A stretch of 39,310 nucleotides of DNA from Gemmataceae bacterium (GTDB taxonomy: Bacteria; Planctomycetota; Planctomycetia; Gemmatales; Gemmataceae), in assembly GCA_019748295.1 (NCBI GenBank), contig JAIEPT010000150.1, positions 1 through 39,310 on the forward strand, given 5' to 3'. A model generated the notes under the pieces. That model searched no databases, was not told the DNA's origin, and saw only the letters and a program-made list of their open reading frames with translations. Positions within the stretch are counted from its first letter, which is position 1. Each line of letters opens with the position of its first letter. Positions 32,840 through 39,310 of the stretch are shown one piece after another. A program made the translations under genes and the position numbers.

Positions 32840-33997
32840 TCACCCCATCCGTTTGCGAGAACGGCGTCCTTTGACGAAACCTTCCAGGACGTAAGAACCC
32901 AGTTCCCCCGCGTTGCAATATACCGAAACGCCCTTGCACACGCGAGCCATCTGATCCACGAAGTTGACCAGCCCTAGGTAAAAATAGTCTTCGATCAGGG
33001 CGAACGTGCTCACTGTGATGCCGGCGCGGGCGCATTGCTGGGCTTCCTCAAGCGTATGGCGCGCCGTCTTTTCATTAGGCGGATAGGCGAGCACCAATTC
33101 GCGACCCTCCAGGTGGGAAGTAGGTTCGCCGTCGGTGACGCAAATGATCTGCTTGTTCGCCGCCGGCGTCCGGGCGAGGTGTTGGCGGGCGAAGCGAAGA
33201 CCGGCCTGGATGTTGGTGAAGTGCTCCGGAACGAACTCCGGCGGATTGTCGAGCGCCACCCGCAGAAACACCCGGCTATCGAAAATCGTCACCGGCTTCG
33301 GCGCGGCAAGAAGCAGTTGGCGTTCGGTGAGCGGCGAGGCGTAGCTGTAGAAGCCGATGATCTTGAGCGAATCCTCGGTGTAACGAGCCTTCATCAGGGC
33401 CGAGAGCGCGAGAGCAACCTTCTTGGCACTGTAAAACTTGCCGTAGCGAGCCATCGATCCGCTCATGTCGAGGAGAAGGACGGTGGCACAACTCGTCTGG
33501 TATTCGCTTTCGTAGACGACGAAGTCATCCTCGATCAAATCGACGAGCGGCCCGTCGCCGCGTTCGGAGCGTGGGCCTTGGCGGACGAACGCGTTCTTAA
33601 GCGTTTCGTGCAGGTTGAGATTGGCGACGGGATCGCCGAACTCGTAGGGCTTGCTGTCTTCATGGCGAACTTGGCCCGCGCCTTTGAAATCGGTGGCGTG
33701 CTTCCCCGGCGCGTCCTTGCGGACGATTTGAAACAGTTCCTCCAGCGCCTTCTGTTCGACTCGCTTGAGCCCACGTGGCCCGAGTGCGAGTTGGCCCCCT
33801 TCGTCCTTCTCAAGGAACTGCTCCTTAACCAAGTATTTGAGGAGATCCGAATCCTCCATGTCGCTCCGCTCGAGCTGACGAAGGACGTATTCGCCATGTT
33901 CGAGCAAGTATTCGGAAATCTTGTCGAACGCCTGCTCCGCCGAGAGGGGCGTGAAATTCTGCGACCCATCCCAGCGGGAATACTCGAAAAACGACAT
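32840..33997 (-). CDS. VWA domain protein
   Basis: A protein of 385 residues from the ATG at 33995-33997 (MSFFEYSRWDGSQNF); the frame is open another 87 codons upstream but that part is repeat-poor, unlike protein and has no good start signal. The C-terminal half is a von Willebrand factor A domain with the metal-binding MIDAS motif DMSGSM (residues 177-182). The N-terminal half has an acidic helical part with AEQAFDKISEYLLEHGEYVL and LERSDMEDSDLLKYLVKEQF. Likely cytosolic, no signal peptide. Co-transcribed with clpS. In other bacteria such VWA proteins often assist AAA ATPases (MoxR-type), but none is encoded here. Confidence 0.9.
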   Translation of the reverse strand: MSFFEYSRWDGSQNFTPLSAEQAFDKISEYLLEHGEYVLRQLERSDMEDSDLLKYLVKEQFLEKDEGGQLALGPRGLKRVEQKALEELFQIVRKDAPGKHATDFKGAGQVRHEDSKPYEFGDPVANLNLHETLKNAFVRQGPRSERGDGPLVDLIEDDFVVYESEYQTSCATVLLLDMSGSMARYGKFYSAKKVALALSALMKARYTEDSLKIIGFYSYASPLTERQLLLAAPKPVTIFDSRVFLRVALDNPPEFVPEHFTNIQAGLRFARQHLARTPAANKQIICVTDGEPTSHLEGRELVLAYPPNEKTARHTLEEAQQCARAGITVSTFALIEDYFYLGLVNFVDQMARVCKGVSVYCNAGELGSYVLEGFVKGRRSRKRMG

Positions 33998-34175
33998 GGC
34001 GACTCTCGGCGAGAAACAGTCGAGCAACGCCTCATTATAGACGAGCAGCGGGCTTGGTGATGTAAGCCAGAGCAAACGCTCGCAATGCGTTCGAAGCGGT
34101 ATGGGAGATGTGCACCGAGGACGGCCGCCCCTTGCCGCCGTTACGCTGAACGAGACGTTTCCAATTGGACCGAGG

Positions 34176-34376
34176 TCAAATCGATTGCTCCCGCGCAAGT
34201 AGGGCGCGGACCTGCGGAACAAGGTGCTTCGGAATCGCCATGAGCGTTTCGCCTTCATCCGCCAAAGCCGATTCGATCTCGGATGCCTCTTCGTCTTCCG
34301 TCTGGCCGGCGTAATGGGCGATTACGTTCCGAATTCGGTCCTCGTCCCATCCTTCCGGCAGTTTTTGCTTGATCAT
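34176..34376 (-). CDS. small antitoxin-like protein
   Basis: A 66-residue acidic protein (KLPEGWDEDRIRNVIAHYAG, then QTEDEEASEIE, and a C-terminal IPKHLVPQVRALLAREQS). It overlaps the preceding DUF4258-type gene by four bases (ATGA), the usual arrangement for toxin-antitoxin pairs with the toxin first. Its size, charge and neighbour suggest an antitoxin, and proteins of this kind commonly sit next to DUF4258 genes. No DNA-binding motif was clearly seen. Confidence 0.75.
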   Translation of the reverse strand: MIKQKLPEGWDEDRIRNVIAHYAGQTEDEEASEIESALADEGETLMAIPKHLVPQVRALLAREQSI

Positions 34377-34657
34377 GGTCTCTTCCTCTTCTTTCGTCGC
34401 CGGAACGCCTTTTGTGCTTTGTTCCGCAACTCGTAAGCGGTGATGACGAAGATGCCGTCGCCGATGTTGTCAGGAACATAGATGACTTGGAGAAGCCGCC
34501 CTTCAATCGTGCGCCCGATTTTGCGTCGTGAGCCCTCGGCCGCTTTTGTGTCCTCACCTTTAGATCGAAGAACTTCTTCGGCCTCCTGTTCGGTCACACC
34601 ATGACCTGCAACATGCGGAAGGCCGGTGTCCGGATCCATGTAAAAGCGGATTTCCAT
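34373..34657 (-). CDS. DUF4258-type putative toxin
   Basis: A 94-residue protein that I recognise as DUF4258-like: MEIRFYMDPDTGLPHVAGHG at the start, then TEQEAEEVLRSKGED, RLLQVIYVPDN, FVITAYELRNKAQKAF and a basic tail RRRKKRKRP. DUF4258 proteins are grouped with RelE/BrnT-type toxins, which often act on RNA, but no catalytic residues can be assigned with confidence here. It starts 18 bases after the phosphatase gene stop and overlaps the antitoxin-like gene by four bases, so phosphatase, toxin and antitoxin may be one transcript. AAGGAAAAG lies upstream of the start. Confidence 0.8.
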   Translation of the reverse strand: MEIRFYMDPDTGLPHVAGHGVTEQEAEEVLRSKGEDTKAAEGSRRKIGRTIEGRLLQVIYVPDNIGDGIFVITAYELRNKAQKAFRRRKKRKRP

Positions 34658-34675
34658 CGCCGCTTTTCCTTTGAA

Positions 34676-36295
34676 TTATAACCGCCCGAATCCCACGATC
34701 GTCACGTCATCATGCGGCTTGCGGCCTTCGGAAAATCGTTTCACGGCCGCGGCGAGGCGGTCCACCATCGCTTTGGGCGTCATCGGTCCGCTCTTGAGCG
34801 CTTCATTGATGCCGTCCATGCCGAATTCTTTTTCCAGCTTGTTCTGAGCTTCGGTGACGCCGTCGGTCACGATTAACGTGACGTCCCCAGGTTGCAGGTC
34901 GAAATCGGCCGACTCATAGGGAATGCCCTCAGCGATGCCGAGAGGGAGGCCTGCGATGTCGCGGGAGATGGCTTCTTCGATCGTCCCCTTGGATTTGCGG
35001 TAGATCAGCGGCGGCATGTGGCCCGCGTTCACGCAGGTCACCTTGTTCGTCGTCGTGTCGAGCAAGCAGGCGCCGAGGGTGACGAAGCGGTCGAGCATGC
35101 CTGCCTCCTGCATCGCTTCGTTGAGCTTGCCGACGACGTCGGTCCACGACGGTTCCGTGAGGGCGCAGTATCGGGCTTCGGAGCTGACCTTCGCCATCAG
35201 CAGCGCCGCCGGGACCCCTTTGCCCGCCACATCGCCGCACATGACGCCGAGGCGATTGTTGATGAGGGGAATGAAGTCGTAGTAATCGCCCCCCACTTCC
35301 TGGGCCGACTCGTAATGGGCGTGAAATTCGTATCCCGGAATCTGCGGCATCCGCTTGGGGAGAAAGCTCTTCTGCACCTGGGTGGCGATCTTGAGATCGC
35401 GCTCTAAGCCCGCCCGAGCGACGATCGTTTCATGCATCCGCGCGTTTTCCAGGGCCACGGCCGCCTGGCCCGCGACGGAAAGGAGCAGCTTGAGGTCCGG
35501 CTCCTGAAACTTCTTGAAGCGATCCTGCGTGTCGAGCTGAATGACGCCGAACGCCTGACCCGCCGATCGGCTAATGAGCGGCACGCACATCATCGAGCGG
35601 ATGCGGTAGTCGGCGATGCTCTGCGAAACGTCGAACTTGCCGTCGTTCATCGCGTCCGCACTGAGCAGCGATTGGCCTGTCTCGATGCACTTGGTGACGA
35701 TCTTTCGACTGAACTTCGGCTGCTCGTCGTCAGGTCGCCGCGTCTTGGCCACCCGCGGGATCAGCTTGTTGTCTTCGCTCAAAATGATGAACGCACGATC
35801 GGCCTGGCGGAAGACGGCGAACAGGCTGTCCACGATCTTCGGCAGCAGTTGGGGCAGATCGAAGGTCTGCGACAGCTCGCTGCTGATGTCGAGCAGCATG
35901 GCGAGCTTCTCGGCCGGCTGCGTCTCGATCGCTTCGCGCGAGCTTTGGTTGATGCTCGCTTCGACCGTGGACGAATCGTCTTCCCCCTCGTCTTCCACAT
36001 GGGCCACGCCGTCTGCGAAAACAAGGACGGTATCGCAAATCTTGATCTGGTCGTTGTTCTTCAGTTGCAACCGGCTCTTGACTTCGTTGTTGTTGACCCA
36101 GGTTCCGTTGCGGCTTTTGAGGTCCTCGATGTAGTACTTGCCCTGGATCTTCTTGATGACCGCATGCTCGCGGCTGACGGCGGCGACATTGATCTGAATC
36201 CCGCATGTTTCGTTGCGTCCGACGACGATGCGTTCGCCGACGAGTTCGTGAGTCGAACCCGAATTGGCGCCCTTGAGGACGGTGACCACGGCCAT
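34676..36295 (-). CDS. FHA-GAF-PP2C (SpoIIE/RsbU-type) protein phosphatase
   Basis: A 539-residue cytosolic signalling protein in three parts. An FHA domain (phosphothreonine binding) at about residues 20-95: IVVGRNETC, SREHAVIKK, YYIEDLKSRNGTWVNNNEV. A GAF domain at about 135-290: DRAFIILSEDNKL, IRSMMCVPLISR, AFGVIQLDTQDRF, ending ALENARMHE. A PP2C/SpoIIE-type phosphatase at about 320-539: VGGDYYDFIPLINNRLGVM, CGDVAGKGVPAALLMAK, CVNAGHMPPLIYR, LIVTDGVTEAQN, HDDVTIVGF; the Asp residues that bind Mn/Mg are kept. Such enzymes dephosphorylate anti-sigma antagonists, and the FHA domain adds recognition of a kinase substrate. Ribosome binding site GGGGAG eight bases upstream. Confidence 0.95.
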   Translation of the reverse strand: MAVVTVLKGANSGSTHELVGERIVVGRNETCGIQINVAAVSREHAVIKKIQGKYYIEDLKSRNGTWVNNNEVKSRLQLKNNDQIKICDTVLVFADGVAHVEDEGEDDSSTVEASINQSSREAIETQPAEKLAMLLDISSELSQTFDLPQLLPKIVDSLFAVFRQADRAFIILSEDNKLIPRVAKTRRPDDEQPKFSRKIVTKCIETGQSLLSADAMNDGKFDVSQSIADYRIRSMMCVPLISRSAGQAFGVIQLDTQDRFKKFQEPDLKLLLSVAGQAAVALENARMHETIVARAGLERDLKIATQVQKSFLPKRMPQIPGYEFHAHYESAQEVGGDYYDFIPLINNRLGVMCGDVAGKGVPAALLMAKVSSEARYCALTEPSWTDVVGKLNEAMQEAGMLDRFVTLGACLLDTTTNKVTCVNAGHMPPLIYRKSKGTIEEAISRDIAGLPLGIAEGIPYESADFDLQPGDVTLIVTDGVTEAQNKLEKEFGMDGINEALKSGPMTPKAMVDRLAAAVKRFSEGRKPHDDVTIVGFGRL

Positions 36296-36349
36296 GGAGG
36301 CAACTCCCCGGCTTCCGGAAATATCAGGATGAACGAAGAAGATGGCCGT

Positions 36350-36377
36350 ATTTTATCTGACCAGCGGATCGCTGCAA
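36350..36377 (-). promoter_or_regulatory. possible promoter of the phosphatase gene
   Basis: On the minus strand, TTGCAG (complement of 36372-36377) and TAAAAT (complement of 36350-36355) are 16 bases apart, giving a leader of about 50 bases before the ATG at 36293-36295. A reasonable sigma-70-like match. Confidence 0.4.
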
Positions 36378-36456
36378 GCAAAGCCTGTGGAATACAAAAG
36401 GGCTAACCGGGAGCGAGGGGCTAAGTATCGCCTTTGTTTCCGAGGTTGGGAAAAAG

Positions 36457-36520
36457 AGCCGCGCACGGAGTAAGCGGTTTCGCATGGCGTCATGCCGAAC
36501 CGCTTACTACGTGCGCGGCT
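36457..36520. repeat. long hairpin beside a group II intron fragment
   Basis: AGCCGCGCAC (36457-36466) pairs with GTGCGCGGCT (36511-36520) and, after a two-base bulge each side, AGTAAGCGGTT pairs with AACCGCTTACT; a further GCATG/CATGC pair sits in the loop. Almost the whole 64 bases is double-stranded. It lies about 30 bases upstream of the intron 5' end. Some bacterial intron classes prefer sites just after terminator hairpins, so the two may be linked. Confidence 0.75.
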
Positions 36521-36551
36521 GTGCGTCGTGTAGGTGTTGATGATCCTGTGG

Positions 36552-37186
36552 GTGCGAGACCCATGCTGGTTCTTGTCGTTCCGACCAGAAGCAGTTGAAG
36601 TCGCTGGGGAGGCGACAAACCGGCGAGAGCCTTTGATGCAAAGGGCTGCTTGAGGCAGTTCCGCGAGCGGACGGGCCATCCGGGTAATGCTGGTGGGAAG
36701 GAGCTCCTCTGGGCACAACTTCTGAAGGGGACTTGCAGGTGACGTCATCGGGTTCACGGGGCTTTCGCGAAGCGTCCAGGCCCGCCCTTGATGACGCTTC
36801 GGGTTCGTGCGAAAGGTGCTGCGGCGAAATCGCGCACGCTGATTTAGACGCTGCGCGAAAGCCCCGTGAACGGGGCTGGGAAGCGGGTTGCGTCCCACGC
36901 AGCTCCGACGCCGGCCACGAAGAAAGTCCAAGCGATCTGCGACAAGACCAGCGTGGAGACTCGCCGGCAAACGGCGTTGCGTACCGAGCGGGAGCAAGTG
37001 ACCAAGCTGAACGGAACGCCGGTGTCCACCGGCAAACCGCGTCACCGCTCGACTCTACCCTTGGAAGGTTTGCATGCTTCGTCGGTGAAAGCGGAAGCAT
37101 TTCATAGCCTGGCCAGGGACCTGACGAAGCATGGAACGCATGGCACGCCATCGCATGCTTCCGGGGGCAGTACGCCGCCACCTTTA
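36552..37186 (+). mobile_element. 5' fragment of a group II intron
   Basis: The 5' end is GTGCGAG (36552), matching GUGYG. What follows resembles the intron 5' leader: AGTCGCTGGGGAGGCGAC, CCTTTGATGCAAAGGGCTG, GTGGGAAGGAGCTCCTC, and a stem GTTCACGGGGCTTTCGCG with CGCGAAAGCCCCGTGAAC (perfect 18 bp, 36755-36772 and about 36849-36866). Between the arms lies a repeat F unit. Further on, GTGGAGACTCGCCGGCAAAC and GAAGCATTTCATAGCCTGG look like the segment leading to the intron-encoded protein. No domain V or reverse transcriptase follows; at about 37187 it meets an IS5 remnant. The class is inferred from pattern only. Confidence 0.6.
36785..36847. repeat. dispersed repeat family F, locus 3 (inverted, in the intron stem loop)
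   Basis: TGACGCTTCGGGTTCGTGCG ... GCGCACGCTGATTTAGA is the inverse of the unit at 31977-32075 (first about 60 bases). It sits between the arms of the 18-bp intron stem, so it was inserted into the loop of a pre-existing hairpin. Confidence 0.7.
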
Positions 37187-37268
37187 GAGCCTATCCGGAA
37201 AACCCCATTTTTCCGTATATGATGAACGCAAAGCTCATGTGCAGCATAGCGATGTAGTTTTGCGGTGC
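37187..37268 (-). pseudogene. C-terminal remnant of an IS5-type transposase
   Basis: In a minus-strand frame without a start codon, the last residues read APQNYIAMLHMSFAFIIYG, then KMGFSG and a stop at 37191-37193, which fits the C-terminus typical of IS5-type (DUF4096) transposases (xxNYLAMLHFACAfitxRxxGLFG). GAGCCTATCCGGAAAA at the outer edge (37187-37202) would be the IS terminal repeat. The 5' part is missing. It lies on the same strand as the N-terminal scrap at 39225-39310. Confidence 0.6.
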
Positions 37269-37326
37269 TTGGCGTTCGGTCTTGTCCTTGGGCGCGGTCG
37301 TGAAGTACCGCACCTTGCCGCTCGTC

Positions 37327-39228
37327 TTATGTACATAGCGATTCTGGCTGGCTCCATCCCGCTTGATCGGCGTGCGAACCCAATCGGACGCGGCATAGTA
37401 GGCGACGTCTTGCTCTTCGCCCCACCAGTGCCATTTGCCCCTCTTGAGGCGTTGATGGCCGCGTCATCACGACCTGCGACCAACCGACACTTCCCCATTC
37501 GGCATCGCCTTGCGTGATCGGATCGCCGACTGAAACAACCGTCCGGTAGCCGTCGGACCCCTTGTGGACCTGCCCCTTGCTGTAGGTCTCATTCGGATCG
37601 CGGCGCCATTCGTCGATTCGCCCGTTCTCTGGGAGTTTGCCCGACGGGATGTGCTTTCGCTTGTATCCCCATGCGGCGGGATCCGCTTGCATCTCAGCGG
37701 CCTTAGCTTCAAGCGAAAGGCCCTTTCGCCGCTCGCGTTCGGCTTTCTCGGCTTCAGCCTTGGCTTGATCGGCGGCTTTCTCCGCATCTTTCTTCGCCTG
37801 AATCGCATCCGCCTTCGCCTTCTCTGCCGATTCCTTTTCCGCCTTGTGCGAGTCTGCCGTCACCAGTTGGGCACCGCCCTTTTGCAAGTCGGCGATGCCG
37901 CCAAGAATGCGAGGCGTCTGATAGCCCTTGCCTGCCTCTCGCCCCTCAATCGTGCCGAGTTTGTGTTTCTTCGACGGCGGGTTGACCTTCGTAACCTCAT
38001 AGGTCGATCCGCTGTGCTTCACCAGTTGGCCTGGCTGAATGCCGCTCCAGCCGTCGCCGCCATCCGTCCCCGTCTCCTTCGGCGGTTCACTGCCGCCGTT
38101 GCCCATGGAAGATTCAGCAGCCCGCTCCTTCTCCTCCATGCTCCGCTGAATCGCCGATTTGCCGTCGATCTCATCCTTGGTCCGCGTCGGCGTGTCGCTG
38201 TTCGCCGTGTACAGCGGTTTCGCCTTTTCGCCCGATGTGAGAGGCTTGACCCACTCGCCGCCATTGTCGTTCAGCAGATTGCCTTGCACGGGCGGAGGCG
38301 TGAAGAATGCGGTAGTGGATGGGTCGTTTTTTTGAGCTTCGGCGGGTTTGACATCTGCCTCCGCTGTCTGGGCAGGCGCAGCAGAAGACGCCGAAGCATC
38401 AGCCTCAGCGTCTGTGGTTGGTTCAGGATCGTCGAACGTGGACGGGTCGAAGTCTAGGCCTGCTTCGCCAACAGCGGAGCCAGGGCCTTCCCAAGCATCG
38501 CCTTGTATTTCTTCGCTGCCGCCAGCTTCTTCGCCGATTCTTCGACGTTCTTCAATATCTGCTCTCTCGATAGCGGCGTCTTCGGCTTGCTTGATGTATT
38601 CGGCATACTCAGCCTCCAACTGCTTTTCGAGGTGATTCGCGGCATTCACCATCGAGTGAGCGCCACGCTGGATCAATTCTACAAGGTAGTCATCGGCATT
38701 TCTACCGGGAGGGGTGACAAAGTGCCCTTCTTTTTCGAGCGTTTGAGCGAACTCGTCCACCGACATGCCGCCCTTGCGGGCGATGCCCAGTAAGCCCTCT
38801 TCGCCGATCTTGCCTTTGCCGACGAATTCCTCGAGGCTCGCAGGGTCAATGCCGCCACGCGATGAGATTTCGCGGGCGATCGTCACACCGGACGTTTTTT
38901 GGTTCGGCGATTTGCGCAGCTTTTTCCGCTCGCGAACGATGCCCGTAACGCCTTTCGCCTCCGCATGGTCCATCATCAGCCGCAACGCCGCCAACTTCCG
39001 CACCAGCGTCTTGCGAGCCAGCGAATCGGTCTGCTCCTCAGGAATCGCCGCCAGCGACTTCTCCGTCGCGTCCGCAAGTTCCTCGATGCGATGGACGACG
39101 AGATCGCCGTGATGGTGATGCAAGGCGCCAAACGCCGCCGCAGCCTGCTTCTTCACGTCATCGTCGGTCTTGTGCTTGTCCAGCCGTTCGCGGAGCTTCG
39201 CCTTGTCCACCGATCCGCGTTTCCGCAT
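37327..39228 (-). CDS. possible phage-related/polyvalent protein, C-terminus frameshifted
   Basis: A 633-residue frame from the ATG at 39226-39228, open upstream into the transposase scrap. It is charged and low-complexity in parts. An N-terminal alpha-helical region (HRIEELADATEKSLAAIPEE) is followed by IAREISSRGGIDPASLEEFV and GMSVDEFAQTLEKEGHFVTP, reminiscent of linkers in large phage-associated (MuF/polyvalent) proteins; then acidic Pro/Ala segments, IQPGQLVKHSGSTYEVTKVN, and a Lys/Ala/Glu coiled coil (AEKAKADAIQAKKDAEKAAD). I cannot assign a function. Around 37445-37464 the frame breaks: the +1 frame continues as a coherent sequence (KWHWWGEEQDVAYYAASDWV, then RYVHKTSGKVRYF) up to the IS5 scrap. 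Confidence 0.55.
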   Translation of the reverse strand: MRKRGSVDKAKLRERLDKHKTDDDVKKQAAAAFGALHHHHGDLVVHRIEELADATEKSLAAIPEEQTDSLARKTLVRKLAALRLMMDHAEAKGVTGIVRERKKLRKSPNQKTSGVTIAREISSRGGIDPASLEEFVGKGKIGEEGLLGIARKGGMSVDEFAQTLEKEGHFVTPPGRNADDYLVELIQRGAHSMVNAANHLEKQLEAEYAEYIKQAEDAAIERADIEERRRIGEEAGGSEEIQGDAWEGPGSAVGEAGLDFDPSTFDDPEPTTDAEADASASSAAPAQTAEADVKPAEAQKNDPSTTAFFTPPPVQGNLLNDNGGEWVKPLTSGEKAKPLYTANSDTPTRTKDEIDGKSAIQRSMEEKERAAESSMGNGGSEPPKETGTDGGDGWSGIQPGQLVKHSGSTYEVTKVNPPSKKHKLGTIEGREAGKGYQTPRILGGIADLQKGGAQLVTADSHKAEKESAEKAKADAIQAKKDAEKAADQAKAEAEKAERERRKGLSLEAKAAEMQADPAAWGYKRKHIPSGKLPENGRIDEWRRDPNETYSKGQVHKGSDGYRTVVSVGDPITQGDAEWGSVGWSQVVMTRPSTPQEGQMALVGRRARRRLLCRVRLGSHADQAGWSQPESLCT

Positions 39229-39310
39229 CTCGGCCGAGCCGGGACAGAAGCGCGTGGCGTCGAGGGCCTTCCACTGACAGCCGGTGCGGAGGACGAAGAG
39301 GATCGCCTCC
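39225..39310 (-). pseudogene. N-terminal scrap of an IS5-type transposase (runs off the window)
   Basis: The minus-strand frame at the right edge reads EAILFVLRTGCQWKALDATR and FCPGSAE, a signature close to the N-terminal DUF4096 region of IS5-type transposases (family: EAILFVLRTGCQWNALnATGiCsgSsAhrRF). The match stops at about CPGSA and runs in frame into MRKRGSVD of the neighbouring ORF, so this is a truncated and fused end. The start of the transposase is outside the window. Confidence 0.65.

Noticed and set aside
36866-37222. 118-codon frame in the intron fragment
   Set aside because: It is the leader region of the intron-encoded protein area; no reverse-transcriptase domain, and it ends in the IS5 remnant.

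Overview
The window looks like planctomycete chromosome, most likely Gemmataceae or a close relative. The evidence is family content, not similarity searches: a DUF1559 pseudopilin with a lipoprotein partner, three DUF1501 proteins with Tat-type leaders, two large DUF1549/DUF1553 proteins with haem-type Cys-His motifs, a DUF1080 protein, a Minf_1886-family protein, an EF-G paralogue, an FHA-GAF-PP2C phosphatase, GC-rich codon use, and many dispersed palindromic intergenic repeats. No rRNA, tRNA or CRISPR array was seen.

Layout. 1-1.1 kb: the 3' end of a group II intron (domains V and VI with branch-point A), a 30-bp perfect inverted repeat, a possible 31-residue membrane peptide, and a decayed STM4504/CBY_0614-family gene (5' truncated and frameshifted). 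1.1-2.7 kb (minus): lipoprotein and DUF1559 pseudopilin. 3.1-5.2 kb (minus): EF-G family GTPase. 5.6-7.4 kb (plus): RicT/PSP1 protein, Minf_1886 protein and a membrane-anchored hypothetical. 7.9-9.5 kb (minus): ATP-dependent PEP carboxykinase. 9.9-12.8 kb (plus): VOC protein and a secreted CotH-kinase-like protein. 13-25.8 kb: the planctomycete secretome block (DUF1501; Ig/PPC-like protein with DUF1549/DUF1553; DUF1080; two more DUF1501; a second DUF1549/DUF1553). 26-28.2 kb: TPR protein. 28.2-29.7 kb: structured intergenic DNA, a small membrane protein and a hypothetical. 29.8-32 kb: three consecutive exported cyclophilins, the last without the catalytic Arg. 32.5-36.3 kb (minus): FHA-GAF-PP2C phosphatase, a DUF4258-type toxin/antitoxin-like pair, a VWA protein and ClpS. 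36.3-39.3 kb: a mobile-element junkyard holding a 5' group II intron fragment, the C-terminal scrap of an IS5-type transposase, a frameshifted possible phage/polyvalent protein gene, and the N-terminal scrap of an IS5-type transposase running off the window.

How the genes relate. Most of 10.7-25.8 kb encodes exported proteins in repeated sets (DUF1501 plus DUF1549/DUF1553 plus accessory Ig-like, DUF1080 and CotH proteins). This suggests an envelope system, but its substrate is unknown. VWA-ClpS, the phosphatase with the TA-like pair, and RicT-Minf_1886-hypothetical are probable operons. The most unusual layer is repeat biology. At least five short-repeat families (called A, B, C, E and F here) occupy almost every intergenic gap. 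They sit inside one another, in a group II intron loop, and in one case against a stop codon. The new-biology candidates I rate highest are this repeat ecology, the IS5-flanked cargo, the cyclophilin trio and the phosphatase-linked TA-like pair.
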